Shown here: one piece after another, positions 1 to 8,632 of the stretch
Numbering within the stretch: the first letter of the stretch is position 1
How the letters are laid out: the number at the start of each line of letters is the position of its first letter
From: Thermoplasmata archaeon
GTDB lineage: Archaea; Thermoplasmatota; Thermoplasmata; Thermoplasmatales; GCA-001856825
DNA length: 64,000 bases
Reading direction: 5' to 3'
NCBI GenBank assembly: GCA_021792255.1
Contig: JAJYUZ010000003.1
Location: 263,405-327,404 of the forward strand
Notes under the pieces: generated by a model
Told to the model about the DNA's origin: nothing
Databases searched by the model: none
What the model saw: only the letters and a program-made list of their open reading frames with translations
Made by a program: the position numbers and the translations under genes

Positions 1-1058
1 TTGATCTTCTCTGCCTCTTCATCCGACATCGTAGAGACATCAGTTCCCATAATGTTCTTCAGTTGTTCCACCCAGTACATTCTTGCAAACGGAGGCGTGA
101 AATCTACAGTCTCGCCCTGATACTTGATTTTCAGAGTTCCAAACGTCTTGAGTACGAAGGAACTCAACATATCTTCCATCATTTTCATGAAAGTTTCATA
201 GTCGCTGTAAGCTTCATAGTATTCTATTTGAGTGAATTCTGGATTGTGAGTCGTATCTGCATCCTCATTCCTGAAGTCTTTTGAGACTTCGTAGACACGC
301 TCTGCGCCGCCGATGATCAATCTTTTCAAATACAGCTCGTCCGAAATCCTGAGGAACATCTGTTTGTCATCCAGGGTATGATAGGTCGTCTTGAACGGTT
401 TGGCCTTGGCACCACCGTAGACGTCTTGCAGAATTGGAGTCTCTACTTCGATTCCTCCTCTCGAATCGAGGGTATCTCGAACGTGACGTAAGAATTTTGA
501 TCGTATCTCAAAAGTTCTAAGGACTTCCTGATTCATCATCAGGTCCACGTGTCTGTACCTGTACCTAGCTTCCGTGTCCGTCAGCCCTTGCCACTTATTC
601 GGCAGAGTTCTCAACGTTTTTGAGAGCATGGTAATTTCTCTGACTCCAACGCTGATCTCTCCCCTCTTGCTTTTCATTACTATTCCTCTGATTCCTAGGG
701 TATCGCCTATGGAGGAGTTAGCTAGTACCAGGAGTGATTTCTGGTCTAGTTCGTTGTTCCGAACCAGCGACTGAATCTTCCCCGACCGGTCCTGGATATC
801 TATGAAGGTTATTCCACCCATCTGCCTCATTTGCATTGCCCTACCTGCCATACTAACTTCCTTCCCTTCCATTTCATCAAAATTGTCCTTGATCTCCTTT
901 GCGTGGTGGGTGACCGCATAAGAATACGGGTATGGTTCTATTCCAGCCATTCTTAGGGCATTTATACTCTCGAGCTTCGCCTCGTCTATAGTGGAAATAA
1001 TACCACCTCGGTACGAATTAATGTGCGTAGCATTGTCACTATCATAAACTTCATTCAC
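1..1058 (-). CDS. lysS: Lysyl-tRNA synthetase, class II (3' end outside window)
   Basis: This enzyme charges tRNA-Lys in the cytoplasm. The translated minus strand shows the N-terminal OB-fold anticodon-binding domain (GIEPYPYSYAVTH, then GRAMQMRQMGGITFIDIQD) followed by the class II core: motif 1 region RYRHVDLMMN and motif 2 region YEVSKDFRNEDADTTHNPEFT. This is the bacterial/eukaryotic-type LysRS, not the class I type of many archaea. The C-terminal part is cut by the window edge. It follows the GfcR-like gene by about 35 bp on the same strand and is probably cotranscribed with it. The start is uncertain. GTG at 1058 is in frame, but family alignment favours a start near 998, where GAGGTGG precedes an ATT codon. 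No ATG is available before the conserved region. Confidence 0.9.
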   Translation of the reverse strand, partial: MNEVYDSDNATHINSYRGGIISTIDEAKLESINALRMAGIEPYPYSYAVTHHAKEIKDNFDEMEGKEVSMAGRAMQMRQMGGITFIDIQDRSGKIQSLVRNNELDQKSLLVLANSSIGDTLGIRGIVMKSKRGEISVGVREITMLSKTLRTLPNKWQGLTDTEARYRYRHVDLMMNQEVLRTFEIRSKFLRHVRDTLDSRGGIEVETPILQDVYGGAKAKPFKTTYHTLDDKQMFLRISDELYLKRLIIGGAERVYEVSKDFRNEDADTTHNPEFTQIEYYEAYSDYETFMKMMEDMLSSFVLKTFGTLKIKYQGETVDFTPPFARMYWVEQLKNIMGTDVSTMSDEEAEKI

Positions 1059-1092
1059 CACTGTTATGGAACAAACTGACCGCGCCGAATCA

Positions 1093-1683
1093 TTACTTGA
1101 GCAACCTAGCTCTGACAAGAGACCTCAGCGGAACTCCGTCGATTTCGTCCTTTACCGTTTTGTTCGTTAGAACCACGACAAGTATTGGGTTTCCTTTCTC
1201 CTTCTTTACTGCGCTCAGTGCTTTGGAAATTGTTTCCCCAGTGCTCACAACATCATCGACCAGCACGACGTTCTTTCCGGAGATATCGGCGTAGTTACTA
1301 GAAAATGTTCCCTCTCCCTTTGTGGTTATTGATCGGTAAATTCCGAGTTCCGTTCCGAGAATGTCAGAAAGGAAGGTTGCATAGGGTATTCCATTGATCG
1401 TTATACCGACAATAGTGTCTATTTCCTTCTCCAGTCTCTGAGTTTCTTCCTCAATTATATCTGCCATTATTTCGGCAATATTGTAGATTCTGTTTGAATA
1501 GACCCCGATGCTTCTCCACCCTATCTTGACATCCCCGGGAGCCTTCTCAATCTTCGATTCGCCGCTGAGCAACCAAATTATGGTATTAACGGAAAGGTGC
1601 ATCTCGGTAGCAATATCTTTGTCATTCATCCCTTTCTGCTTGAGTTGTTTTGCAGACTCTGCTAGTTCTTCGATACTCTTCAT
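1093..1683 (-). CDS. PyrE-like phosphoribosyltransferase with N-terminal HTH (GfcR-type regulator)
   Basis: About 196 residues. The first 45 residues form a helix-turn-helix (KGMNDKDIATEMHLSVNTII), followed by a type I phosphoribosyltransferase fold with the PRPP motif VVLVDDVVSTGET near residues 139-151. This is the architecture of the archaeal orotate phosphoribosyltransferase-like family that includes the Haloferax sugar-catabolism regulator GfcR, so it more likely acts as a PRPP/metabolite-sensing transcription factor than as the biosynthetic enzyme. A genuine pyrE lies at 59251-59763. I chose ATG at 1683 because GGTGA sits five bases upstream; ATG at 1695 is in frame but lacks such a site. 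A TATA-like GATATAAG lies at 1736-1743. It heads the lysS transcript. Confidence 0.8.
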   Translation of the reverse strand: MKSIEELAESAKQLKQKGMNDKDIATEMHLSVNTIIWLLSGESKIEKAPGDVKIGWRSIGVYSNRIYNIAEIMADIIEEETQRLEKEIDTIVGITINGIPYATFLSDILGTELGIYRSITTKGEGTFSSNYADISGKNVVLVDDVVSTGETISKALSAVKKEKGNPILVVVLTNKTVKDEIDGVPLRSLVRARLLK

Positions 1684-1840
1684 ATTTATCACCATTCAGC
1701 ACTCATAGGGGTCATCACAGCCTTAGCTCAGCTGACCCTTATATCATCACACATTCCAATATGTATTAAGAATATAAACTCTTTTTTGGGGATGAATCAC
1801 TAAGAGCCTTGCTTTTGGCATCTGTATTGCGCTCTAATTC

Positions 1841-1848
1841 AATTTATA
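1841..1848 (+). promoter_or_regulatory. TATA-like element for the nnr gene
   Basis: AATTTATA is centred about 24 bp before ATG 1868, the spacing expected for a leaderless archaeal transcript. A strong GGAGGTGA at 1857-1864 lies only 3 bp before the ATG, too close for usual SD use. Confidence 0.45.
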
Positions 1849-1867
1849 GCCGTAGAGGAGGTGAGGG

Positions 1868-3340
1868 ATGTACAGTGCTTATGCACTATGGCACACAGCT
1901 AAAATATCAGCAGGTGATGTTCAGAGCGTGCACACTGTTTTGGACTCAAGAATTTTGGACGCTAACGCGCAGTTTTCGGGGGTCAACATGGAAGCACTCA
2001 TGAATCGTGCAGGTCGAGCAGTGGCTAAACTAGTCAAATCGTTGAACCCAAAGAGGGTACTGATCGTCTGCGGAAGAGGAAACAACGGAGGAGATGGATA
2101 CATGGCTGCGTCTATCTTGAGAAAGGATGGAATCTCAGTAGATTGTTATCCAGCTTCCACCCCTTCAAGCGATCTTTGCAAGAAGAAACACGACGCCTTC
2201 CTCAAGATTGGAGGAAATGTCGTGAAATCATTAGACGGACAGAAATACGATCTGATAGTGGACGCACTCCTGGGAGTCGGAGTGTCTGGACCACCAAGGG
2301 AACCATACGCCTCGATCATAAAACGACTGAACAAGTCAGGCGTGAAAATACTCTCTGTCGACGTTCCATCTGGATTCCCTTCGAACAACGTGGTTAAACC
2401 GCAATTTACGGTCTCTATGCAGTTCCAGAAGGAAGGAATGACAAGATCCAATAGTGGAAAGATCGTGGTGTCAGATGTCGGTTTCACGAAGGACGTGATC
2501 GATATGATAGGTCCTGGAGATATGATTGCTTTCCCTTCTTCTCCTAAGTATTCCCACAAGGGAGAGAACGGAATATGCGTATTGGTGGGAGGGAGCAAGA
2601 AGTATTACGGCGCCCCGCTTTACATGGCAGAATCGGCACTTCGGATGGGACCAGATCTCGTGAACTTATTCACGCCGTCCAGCATTCACGAATACGTAGC
2701 TTCCAACTGTCAAGGCATAATACTTGGAAAATCAGGAATTGTCGATATTGAATTCAATTATGATCTCATGAAAATTCTCAAGGAGAGGGCAGATTCTCTC
2801 GCGATAGGACCGGGGATTTCCAAGAGCCCAAAAGCACTGGAAGAGGCATCCAAGATAATAGATTTCACTCTTTCTCAGAAGAAGCGCATGGTAATTGATG
2901 CGGATGCCCTAGAAGCAACAAGAAATATCAGTGACTTTGAGAGAAATACTGTTCTAACTCCGCACAGGGGAGAGTTCAGATCGACATTCGGCCTAGATCC
3001 CACAGAAGAAAATGCAAAGAAAGTCGCTAGAAAGATCAATGCCGTGATACTCTTGAAGGGTGAGATTGACATTGTGACAGATGGAGAGATCCTGAAGAAA
3101 AACAAGTCCTTCCATCATCAGAGCATGACGCGGGGAGGGACTGGAGATCTTGTCACGGGATCCGTCGCCGGGATACTGGCGAGAAAGGTCGACCCCCTGC
3201 ACTCTGCATTCCTGGCATCCTATATCGTAGGGCAAGCCGGCCTGACCGCATTCACGAGGATGGGATATGGCTATTTCACATCTGACCTATTGGCCATAAT
3301 GCCTGAAATTTTGGTTTCTGGCATAAAACAAAATTCATAA
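1868..3340 (+). CDS. nnr: Bifunctional NAD(P)H-hydrate epimerase / ADP-dependent NAD(P)H-hydrate dehydratase
   Basis: This enzyme repairs damaged NADHX/NADPHX: the epimerase domain interconverts R and S hydrates and the C-terminal dehydratase restores NAD(P)H using ADP. Seen: 490 residues; the NnrE (YjeF_N) domain has LMNRAGRAV and GRGNNGGDG (about 69-77); the ribokinase-like NnrD domain has VIDADAL, LTPHRGEF and the nucleotide motif GGTGD (about 423-427). Two-domain length is normal for the family. The first 20 residues have no family counterpart, so GTG at 1928 is an alternative start. It begins a rightward set with the CBS gene 21 bp downstream. Confidence 0.93.
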   Translation: MYSAYALWHTAKISAGDVQSVHTVLDSRILDANAQFSGVNMEALMNRAGRAVAKLVKSLNPKRVLIVCGRGNNGGDGYMAASILRKDGISVDCYPASTPSSDLCKKKHDAFLKIGGNVVKSLDGQKYDLIVDALLGVGVSGPPREPYASIIKRLNKSGVKILSVDVPSGFPSNNVVKPQFTVSMQFQKEGMTRSNSGKIVVSDVGFTKDVIDMIGPGDMIAFPSSPKYSHKGENGICVLVGGSKKYYGAPLYMAESALRMGPDLVNLFTPSSIHEYVASNCQGIILGKSGIVDIEFNYDLMKILKERADSLAIGPGISKSPKALEEASKIIDFTLSQKKRMVIDADALEATRNISDFERNTVLTPHRGEFRSTFGLDPTEENAKKVARKINAVILLKGEIDIVTDGEILKKNKSFHHQSMTRGGTGDLVTGSVAGILARKVDPLHSAFLASYIVGQAGLTAFTRMGYGYFTSDLLAIMPEILVSGIKQNS

Positions 3341-3361
3341 CCAAGCTAACAATCGGTTATT

Positions 3362-4462
3362 ATGGTGTCGGTAGGAGAGATAATGACCACAAAACTGATT
3401 ACACTGACTACCGAAGACTTCATTTCTATTGCAATCGCGAAGATGAGCGACAACAAAGTGCACCATATCCCCGTTGTTGACGGGAAGGGGGAGTATGTTG
3501 GCATGTTAGATTACAATCTCCTCTACAAGAGGGAATCCATACCTGTCACGACTAAAGTGAAGACCGTAATGGAAAGAACTACCTCTATCTCAGCCGATGC
3601 ATCCGTCGCCGAAGCTGCAAGGCTAATGATTGACAGCGGATTGAAGGCACTGCCGGTTAGTGAGAAGAACAAGATAAAGGGAATCGTAACTTCGACTGAT
3701 ATAGTTCATTCCATAAATTCCATTCCAGAAGTGGCAAATCTTCTCGCTTCAGATATAATGTCTGGAGAACCCATTACGGTCACCGAAGATGATGATCTGG
3801 TCGAAGCACTTAGAAAAATGAGGGATATCGATGAGACGAGCATACCAGTGGTGAACGATGAAGGAAGAGTCACTGGTATGGTGAACATCAACGACATTAG
3901 CAAAGAACTTTGGAGGGAAAGAGGGAGGATGAGGCAGGGTGAATATTACAGGAACAAGGCCAGACCGTCCGTCAAGGACGTCATGGTTGCCCCCCTCGTG
4001 ACCAACCCGAACAAGAAACTGTCGTCGTGCATGAAAGACCTGATTGATTCAGAAGCGAGGGTATGCACAGTGGTCGATGAGAACATGATGCCAGAGGGTG
4101 TGATAAGTCAGGGCGACATACTCGGAGAAATCGTCAAAGGCTTCACTGGCGGATCTGTCCTAGTCAACCTGTCGGGCGCAAGATTTGACGACCCTGAGGT
4201 GTATGACAAGCTATATTCGATTATCGAAAAATCTGCAAAATCGATTGCGAAGTTCAAGCGCATGAAGCCCATGCTCATAAACGTCCACATAGAGGAATAC
4301 AATCAAACGGGGAAGGAGATCAAGTACTCAATAAGAGGAAAAATGGTCACCGAGTCTAAGACATTCTTCACTAGGAGCTGGGATTGGAATATCTTCAGAG
4401 CCGTCAAAGAACTTATGGGCCAGTTCGAGAAAATGGTCCAGAAAAATAAGAACTATAAATAG
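3362..4462 (+). CDS. Four-CBS-domain protein with C-terminal HPF/RaiA-like region
   Basis: 366 residues. Four CBS motifs in tandem (about 1-60, 62-120, 124-185 and 200-260) are each marked by an IPVV/LPVS-type strand followed by G(M/I)V. CBS pairs usually bind adenine nucleotides and sense energy state. The last ~90 residues (INVHIEEYNQTGKEIKYSIR, then a helix ending FEKMVQ) have the alternating strand-helix pattern of hibernation-promoting-factor (HPF/YfiA) ribosome-binding domains. That reading is inference from pattern, not an alignment. If correct, the protein would link nucleotide status to ribosome inactivation. It lies 21 bp after nnr and 14 bp before tldD, so cotranscription is likely. 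Confidence 0.8.
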   Translation: MVSVGEIMTTKLITLTTEDFISIAIAKMSDNKVHHIPVVDGKGEYVGMLDYNLLYKRESIPVTTKVKTVMERTTSISADASVAEAARLMIDSGLKALPVSEKNKIKGIVTSTDIVHSINSIPEVANLLASDIMSGEPITVTEDDDLVEALRKMRDIDETSIPVVNDEGRVTGMVNINDISKELWRERGRMRQGEYYRNKARPSVKDVMVAPLVTNPNKKLSSCMKDLIDSEARVCTVVDENMMPEGVISQGDILGEIVKGFTGGSVLVNLSGARFDDPEVYDKLYSIIEKSAKSIAKFKRMKPMLINVHIEEYNQTGKEIKYSIRGKMVTESKTFFTRSWDWNIFRAVKELMGQFEKMVQKNKNYK

Positions 4463-4476
4463 ACGGGGGTGAAACT

Positions 4477-5859
4477 ATGGAAGAACTCGTAGACAAGGCG
4501 TTAGACTATGCTTCAAAGAGGTCCAAATTTGCCGAGGTAAGGTTCGCATCATCCACGAGGAATGTGGTGCTCACGAAGAACGGAACTATTTCGGCAACTG
4601 GCTACTCGGTTGATTCTGGACTGGCAATAAGAGTGCTGGACAATTCCGTCGCATTCTCTTCGATAAACATACCTGAATGGAACCGAGTCAGAGACGAAAT
4701 TGATAGAGCCTTGATGATGGCAAAGAAACATGGCAGGAACAGATTTTCTAACGAAAATCCAGTAAAGGATTCTTGGCAGGTAGACCAAATAAAAAGAATA
4801 GAAGACGTATCGTTCGAGGAGAGGGTCTCCCAGTTAAAGGGAATAGACAACCTATTGATCGATGAGAAAATTTCGATGAGAATACTGGCCCTGAATGACA
4901 ATGTGGAAGAAGAGTACAATGTCAACTCTGAGGGCCTATCGCTCAGGTCAAAACTTCCGAAAATTTCTTTCTTTGCAATGATCGGATTCATGGAGAATGG
5001 CAATTTTGAGCAGGGAACCGTAGAACTTGGATATTCAGGAGGATACGAAGCACTTGGCGAATGGAAACTCGACAAAAGAGTGAAACACGAATCGGACGTG
5101 CTAAAGAGCGCAGCGAGAGCAAAGAAACTGAAGGATGGCGTGTACGACTTGGTAGCTGGTCCGGAAATATCAGGCATCGTCGCACACGAAAGCTGCGGTC
5201 ATCCGACAGAATCTGACAGGATATTAGGAAGGGAGATGGCTCAGGCAGGCGAGTCCTTCATTAAGAAGAACGATAAGGGGAAGAGGGTGGGATCGGATGT
5301 CGTGAATCTCGTAGACGACCCGACACTGGAACATAGCTTTGGGTTCTACAGATACGACAGAGATGGCGTCAAGTCGAGGAAGAGGTATCTCTACAAGAAT
5401 GGATTGATCAACGAATTCCTGAGCAACAGGGAAAGCGCTGGACGCCTCGACGTGAAGAGCAACGGTGCATCGAGGTCATCGGAGTGGGACAAGGAGCCTC
5501 TTGTACGGATGAGTACTACGTACATCGAGCCTAACGATCATACCTACGAAGAGCTGATTGAAGACGTCAAGGATGGGATCTATATGAAGAGTTTCACTGA
5601 GTGGAACATTGACGACATACGGTTCAATGAAAAGTACGTTGGAAGAGAGGCTTATCACATTCAGAATGGTGAATTGAAGGAAACGATAAAGCGACCCGTC
5701 ATTGAGACCACCACGATCAACTTCTATTCTTCAATAGACGCAATAGGGAAAGATCTGGAATTTTCTGCAGGTTCCTGCGGGAAAGGAGACCCAATGCAGG
5801 GGGTTGATGTCTGGATGGGTGGCCCCCACATCAGGTTACGTAACCTGAACGTGAGGTAG
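4477..5859 (+). CDS. tldD: TldD-family metalloprotease
   Basis: 460 residues, the usual TldD length. The active-site HExxxH reads HESCGH with H237, E238 and H242; the C-terminal half carries SAGSCGKGDPMQGVDVWMGGPH, typical of TldD. TldD pairs with TldE (PmbA) to form a heterodimeric zinc peptidase that degrades unfolded or modified peptides in the cytoplasm. The start ATG has an excellent Shine-Dalgarno, GGGGGTGA, four bases upstream at 4465-4472. The gene ends directly against the tldE start (no spacer), so the two are translationally coupled, matching the known complex. Confidence 0.93.
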   Translation: MEELVDKALDYASKRSKFAEVRFASSTRNVVLTKNGTISATGYSVDSGLAIRVLDNSVAFSSINIPEWNRVRDEIDRALMMAKKHGRNRFSNENPVKDSWQVDQIKRIEDVSFEERVSQLKGIDNLLIDEKISMRILALNDNVEEEYNVNSEGLSLRSKLPKISFFAMIGFMENGNFEQGTVELGYSGGYEALGEWKLDKRVKHESDVLKSAARAKKLKDGVYDLVAGPEISGIVAHESCGHPTESDRILGREMAQAGESFIKKNDKGKRVGSDVVNLVDDPTLEHSFGFYRYDRDGVKSRKRYLYKNGLINEFLSNRESAGRLDVKSNGASRSSEWDKEPLVRMSTTYIEPNDHTYEELIEDVKDGIYMKSFTEWNIDDIRFNEKYVGREAYHIQNGELKETIKRPVIETTTINFYSSIDAIGKDLEFSAGSCGKGDPMQGVDVWMGGPHIRLRNLNVR

Positions 5860-7164
5860 GTGCGTATGGAAATTGAGAAGATATACGAAAAACTTGAAAA
5901 GAAAGTCGACCAAGCTGCAGTAAAACTCTCGAGATCGAGGATTACCCAGATCAGATTTTCTAATAACATGATAGACATAAGCAACGAGTGGAATGAAGAG
6001 CTGGCGTCGGTATTCCTTGCTAAGAACGGAAGGACGTTCATATTCGATCTGAAGAGTGAAAAAGACCTTGAGAAGATAGTTCCTCGCTCGCTTGCTGCGA
6101 TGGAAAATATTGAAAAGAACAGTGACTTCATCAGTCTCAACGACAAGAAGAACGTTTACAGGAAAAAGAGGATAAAAAACGAAAAGTTGAGAGAAGTAGA
6201 CAGCCAGGAGTTTGTGAGCGGATTCGTTGATGAACTCAAGCCATTTGTGAAGAGGTTAGGTGGGGTATTCTACAAGAAAGAAATAGTGGAGGCGATCAAG
6301 ACTCCATTCAATAGTGGAAGCGAAGAACAGTTTGGAGTTGAATTCGTATCGAGAGTCTTTAACGACCATGATTATCCAGTTCAGATTTCATTCACAAGCT
6401 CGTCTGATGACGATCTGCCAGCACTGATGAAGAGGGGGAATGAAGCACTTGGCCTTTCCAGGAGGGTCAAGAACATAAAGGATGGAAGAGAAGGGAAGTT
6501 CAATGTGATATTCAGTCCCCTGTGTTTTGCCTCACTGGTGTCTTATACCGCTCCGATGGCCTCTGCGTTTCAGATAGATTCTGGAATGTCTATGTTTGCC
6601 GATAGAATGGGTGAAAGAATAGGAAGCAGTTTGTTCACCCTGTACGACGATCCGACAGATGATTCGATGCTGAATTCAAAGACCTTCGACGATGAAGGTA
6701 CCTCAACAAGAAAGACTCCTGTGATAGAGAAAGGTATAGTTAAGAATTTCCTTCACAACTTCTCAACTGCAAAGAAATATAGCGTAGAGACCACTGGAAA
6801 TGCAGGGATTATCAGTCCTAGTCCCTGGCAGATTTCGGTAGAGCCTGGAAGTGAAGATGTCGATGACATGATAGCATCTACTAAAAAGGGACTTTTCATA
6901 AACAATACCTGGTACACAAGATTTCAAGACTACAGGGAAGGAATTCTATCCACTGTCCCTAGGGACGGAATATTCTATGTGGAAAACGGTGAAATAACGG
7001 AGAGTTGGGGAGGCATCAGAATTTCCGATTCCCTCCTTCATATGTACAAGAACATCGAAGGCATTAGCAGAGAAACCGAAAAGGTGAAGTGGTGGGATGA
7101 AACAATGCACACCAAATCTCCATATGTTGCTGTAGCTGACGTGAACATATCCAGAAGCAAGTAG
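5860..7164 (+). CDS. tldE: TldE/PmbA-family partner of TldD
   Basis: 434 residues with PmbA/TldE features: SRITQIRFSNN near the N-terminus, a central FNVIFSPLCFASLV, and the C-terminal glycine-rich NAGIISPSPWQISVEPG followed by NNTWYTRFQDYREG. It lacks the HExxxH zinc motif, as expected of the non-catalytic partner. The GTG at 5860 abuts the tldD stop codon; ATG at 5866 is an equally good start. Together with tldD it should form the heterodimeric peptidase. No further gene follows on this strand; a hairpin-rich spacer comes next. Confidence 0.9.
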   Translation: MRMEIEKIYEKLEKKVDQAAVKLSRSRITQIRFSNNMIDISNEWNEELASVFLAKNGRTFIFDLKSEKDLEKIVPRSLAAMENIEKNSDFISLNDKKNVYRKKRIKNEKLREVDSQEFVSGFVDELKPFVKRLGGVFYKKEIVEAIKTPFNSGSEEQFGVEFVSRVFNDHDYPVQISFTSSSDDDLPALMKRGNEALGLSRRVKNIKDGREGKFNVIFSPLCFASLVSYTAPMASAFQIDSGMSMFADRMGERIGSSLFTLYDDPTDDSMLNSKTFDDEGTSTRKTPVIEKGIVKNFLHNFSTAKKYSVETTGNAGIISPSPWQISVEPGSEDVDDMIASTKKGLFINNTWYTRFQDYREGILSTVPRDGIFYVENGEITESWGGIRISDSLLHMYKNIEGISRETEKVKWWDETMHTKSPYVAVADVNISRSK

Positions 7165-7248
7165 CGAAGCTTTAAGCTTGCCAGACTCCGGTTCTCTCAA
7201 CTTTTGTAACTCAGAAATGTAGATATATTAAGTTCAGTTCCTCAATTG

Positions 7249-7284
7249 CTCACTGCCCCTTGGCCCCTCCTATCGGGCAGTGAG
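7249..7284. repeat. Inverted repeat, 10-bp arms (candidate tldE terminator hairpin)
   Basis: CTCACTGCCC at 7249-7258 and its exact reverse complement GGGCAGTGAG at 7275-7284 flank a 16-nt pyrimidine-rich loop. It lies 85 bp after the tldE stop and is followed by TTTAAATTAT, so a transcript-end or RNA-processing hairpin is plausible. Confidence 0.6.
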
Positions 7285-7296
7285 TTTAAATTATCT

Positions 7297-7311
7297 CTGT
7301 GAATATCACAG
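7297..7311. repeat. Short perfect palindrome CTGTGA-ATA-TCACAG
   Basis: Six-bp arms with a 3-nt centre, 13 bp beyond the preceding hairpin. It could be a protein-binding site or a second hairpin; nothing in the sequence decides between these. Confidence 0.45.
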
Positions 7312-7402
7312 TTGTCGGTTTAATTTTGAATTTAAGGTTCTATGACCTCCTCTTGCCTGCTGGTCTATCCATTTTTGCAAGTTTTATCCAAAAATAAAGA
7401 TT

Positions 7403-7441
7403 GTTTGTCTCTTCCAAAGGTGCTTGACTAGACAGACAAAC
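7403..7441. repeat. Inverted repeat with 8-bp arms
   Basis: GTTTGTCT at 7403-7410 is matched by AGACAAAC at 7434-7441 with a 23-nt spacer. No gene starts immediately beside it; function unknown. Confidence 0.4.
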
Positions 7442-7640
7442 GTCTTCTATTTCGACTACTCTGTACTGCAGCTTTACTCCTTTCCATCCCAAGATCGGAC
7501 CGCAATAACTAATGATGAGGCTCTGTACTATGACAAAAACGATTTACTCAATAAAGTTAAAAGGAAAATAGCCGATGCTGATGTTCCAAATCCGCTGAAC
7601 CTGTCTCCTAATCTCGAAATGCTGGTGCCTAGTCCCTTGA

Positions 7641-8264
7641 TTATAGCAAACTCCCAAGTTTCTTGTTTGCCTCGTCCCAGTTGACTATGTGCCACCAAGC
7701 ACTTACATAATCTGCTCTCTTGTTCTTGTACTGGAGATAATAAGCGTGCTCGAACTCGTCCAAAATCAGGACAATTGGCATCTCTGCGAGATGGTTCATG
7801 AAGTGATTTTCCACCGTCATGATGTTCAGATTGCTGTTCTCCTTGTCATACGTCAGGACAGCCCATCCTGTACCGGGATTTGAGTTTGCAGCCTCTGTGA
7901 ATATCTTCCTGAACTTCTCATAGCTACCGTATTGCTGCTCTATCATGTCTCCGAGCTTGCCACCTGGCTTGTCTCCACCTTTGCCTTCTGGTGCCATATT
8001 GTTCCAGTACAGCGTATGGAGCTTGTCCCCGTTAATGTTGAATGTGAGATTTCTCAATACCCCGTGAATATCATAGCTCTTTACCTCCTCCTTTATAATT
8101 CCATTCAGCCGATCTATAAGATTATTGGCTGTATTTACATAGGCCTTATGATGGCCATTGTAGTGGACATCCACTATATCCCTGTTGATGTGGGGTTCTA
8201 GCCCGTCAATTCGGTAAGGTAGCTGGGGTAACTCATATTTATTTAATCCCTTATATTCCACCAT
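7641..8264 (-). CDS. sodA: Superoxide dismutase, Fe/Mn family
   Basis: Converts superoxide to oxygen and hydrogen peroxide in the cytoplasm. Metal ligands are all present: H26, H84 (in LHTLYWNNM), D170 and H174 (in [12 protein letters not shown]), numbering from the upstream [11 protein letters not shown] closes the fold. About 207 residues, normal for the family. ATG at 8264 is preferred because GGTGAT lies directly upstream, and a TATA-like AATATTAAAA lies about 30 bp further. No signal peptide. Whether iron or manganese is used cannot be told here. Presence indicates an aerobic or oxygen-exposed organism. Confidence 0.95.
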   Translation of the reverse strand: MVEYKGLNKYELPQLPYRIDGLEPHINRDIVDVHYNGHHKAYVNTANNLIDRLNGIIKEEVKSYDIHGVLRNLTFNINGDKLHTLYWNNMAPEGKGGDKPGGKLGDMIEQQYGSYEKFRKIFTEAANSNPGTGWAVLTYDKENSNLNIMTVENHFMNHLAEMPIVLILDEFEHAYYLQYKNKRADYVSAWWHIVNWDEANKKLGSLL

Positions 8265-8267
8265 CAA

Positions 8268-8632
8268 ATCACCGACTCAACATATGAAGGCTCGTTTTAA
8301 TATTTTTGTCAAGATGTTAGGAAATCCTTTCAAAATTTCTTTGCCCTCGGCGAAAAAATTATGTACCCAAAACCTCAGTTCATAGCGAGTTTTGATGGCA
8401 ATGATGAAAGAGTGGATTTCGGATATCATTTTCGCTCTCTGAAGAATGAAACGACGTAGGATACAGTCTATCGAAATGCAGTGCAATCTCCATTAGGCTG
8501 GTACTTTCAAAATCCTTAGAATCGCTCTTAGGTATATTGACTGGTTACTCGCTGCTTGAGATTAAATCAGAGACCGGGGTATCAGACTAAAATCCCTGGA
8601 ACCACTTTGGGATGGATTGTTGCTTTAACATT
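8268..8632. other. Intergenic region, no gene recognised
   Basis: About 365 bp between the sodA start and the acyl-CoA dehydrogenase stop. It contains the sodA promoter (AATATTAAAA near 8295); a short minus-strand open frame has no family features. Nothing else stands out. Confidence 0.5.

Larger units (their letters stand above)
7165..7640. other. Intergenic region with three inverted repeats
   Basis: No convincing gene. It separates convergent tldE and sodA and contains the perfect inverted repeats listed separately at 7249-7284, 7297-7311 and 7403-7441. The weak open frame that runs into the antisense of sodA has no family features. Confidence 0.6.

Noticed and set aside
7424..7684. 86-codon plus-strand frame after tldE
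   Set aside because: It runs antisense into the sodA 3' end, has no promoter at the right distance and no family features.
8401..8445. C/D-box-like ATGATGA...CTGA segment
   Set aside because: No internal C'/D' boxes and no guide match can be shown; too weak for an sRNA call.
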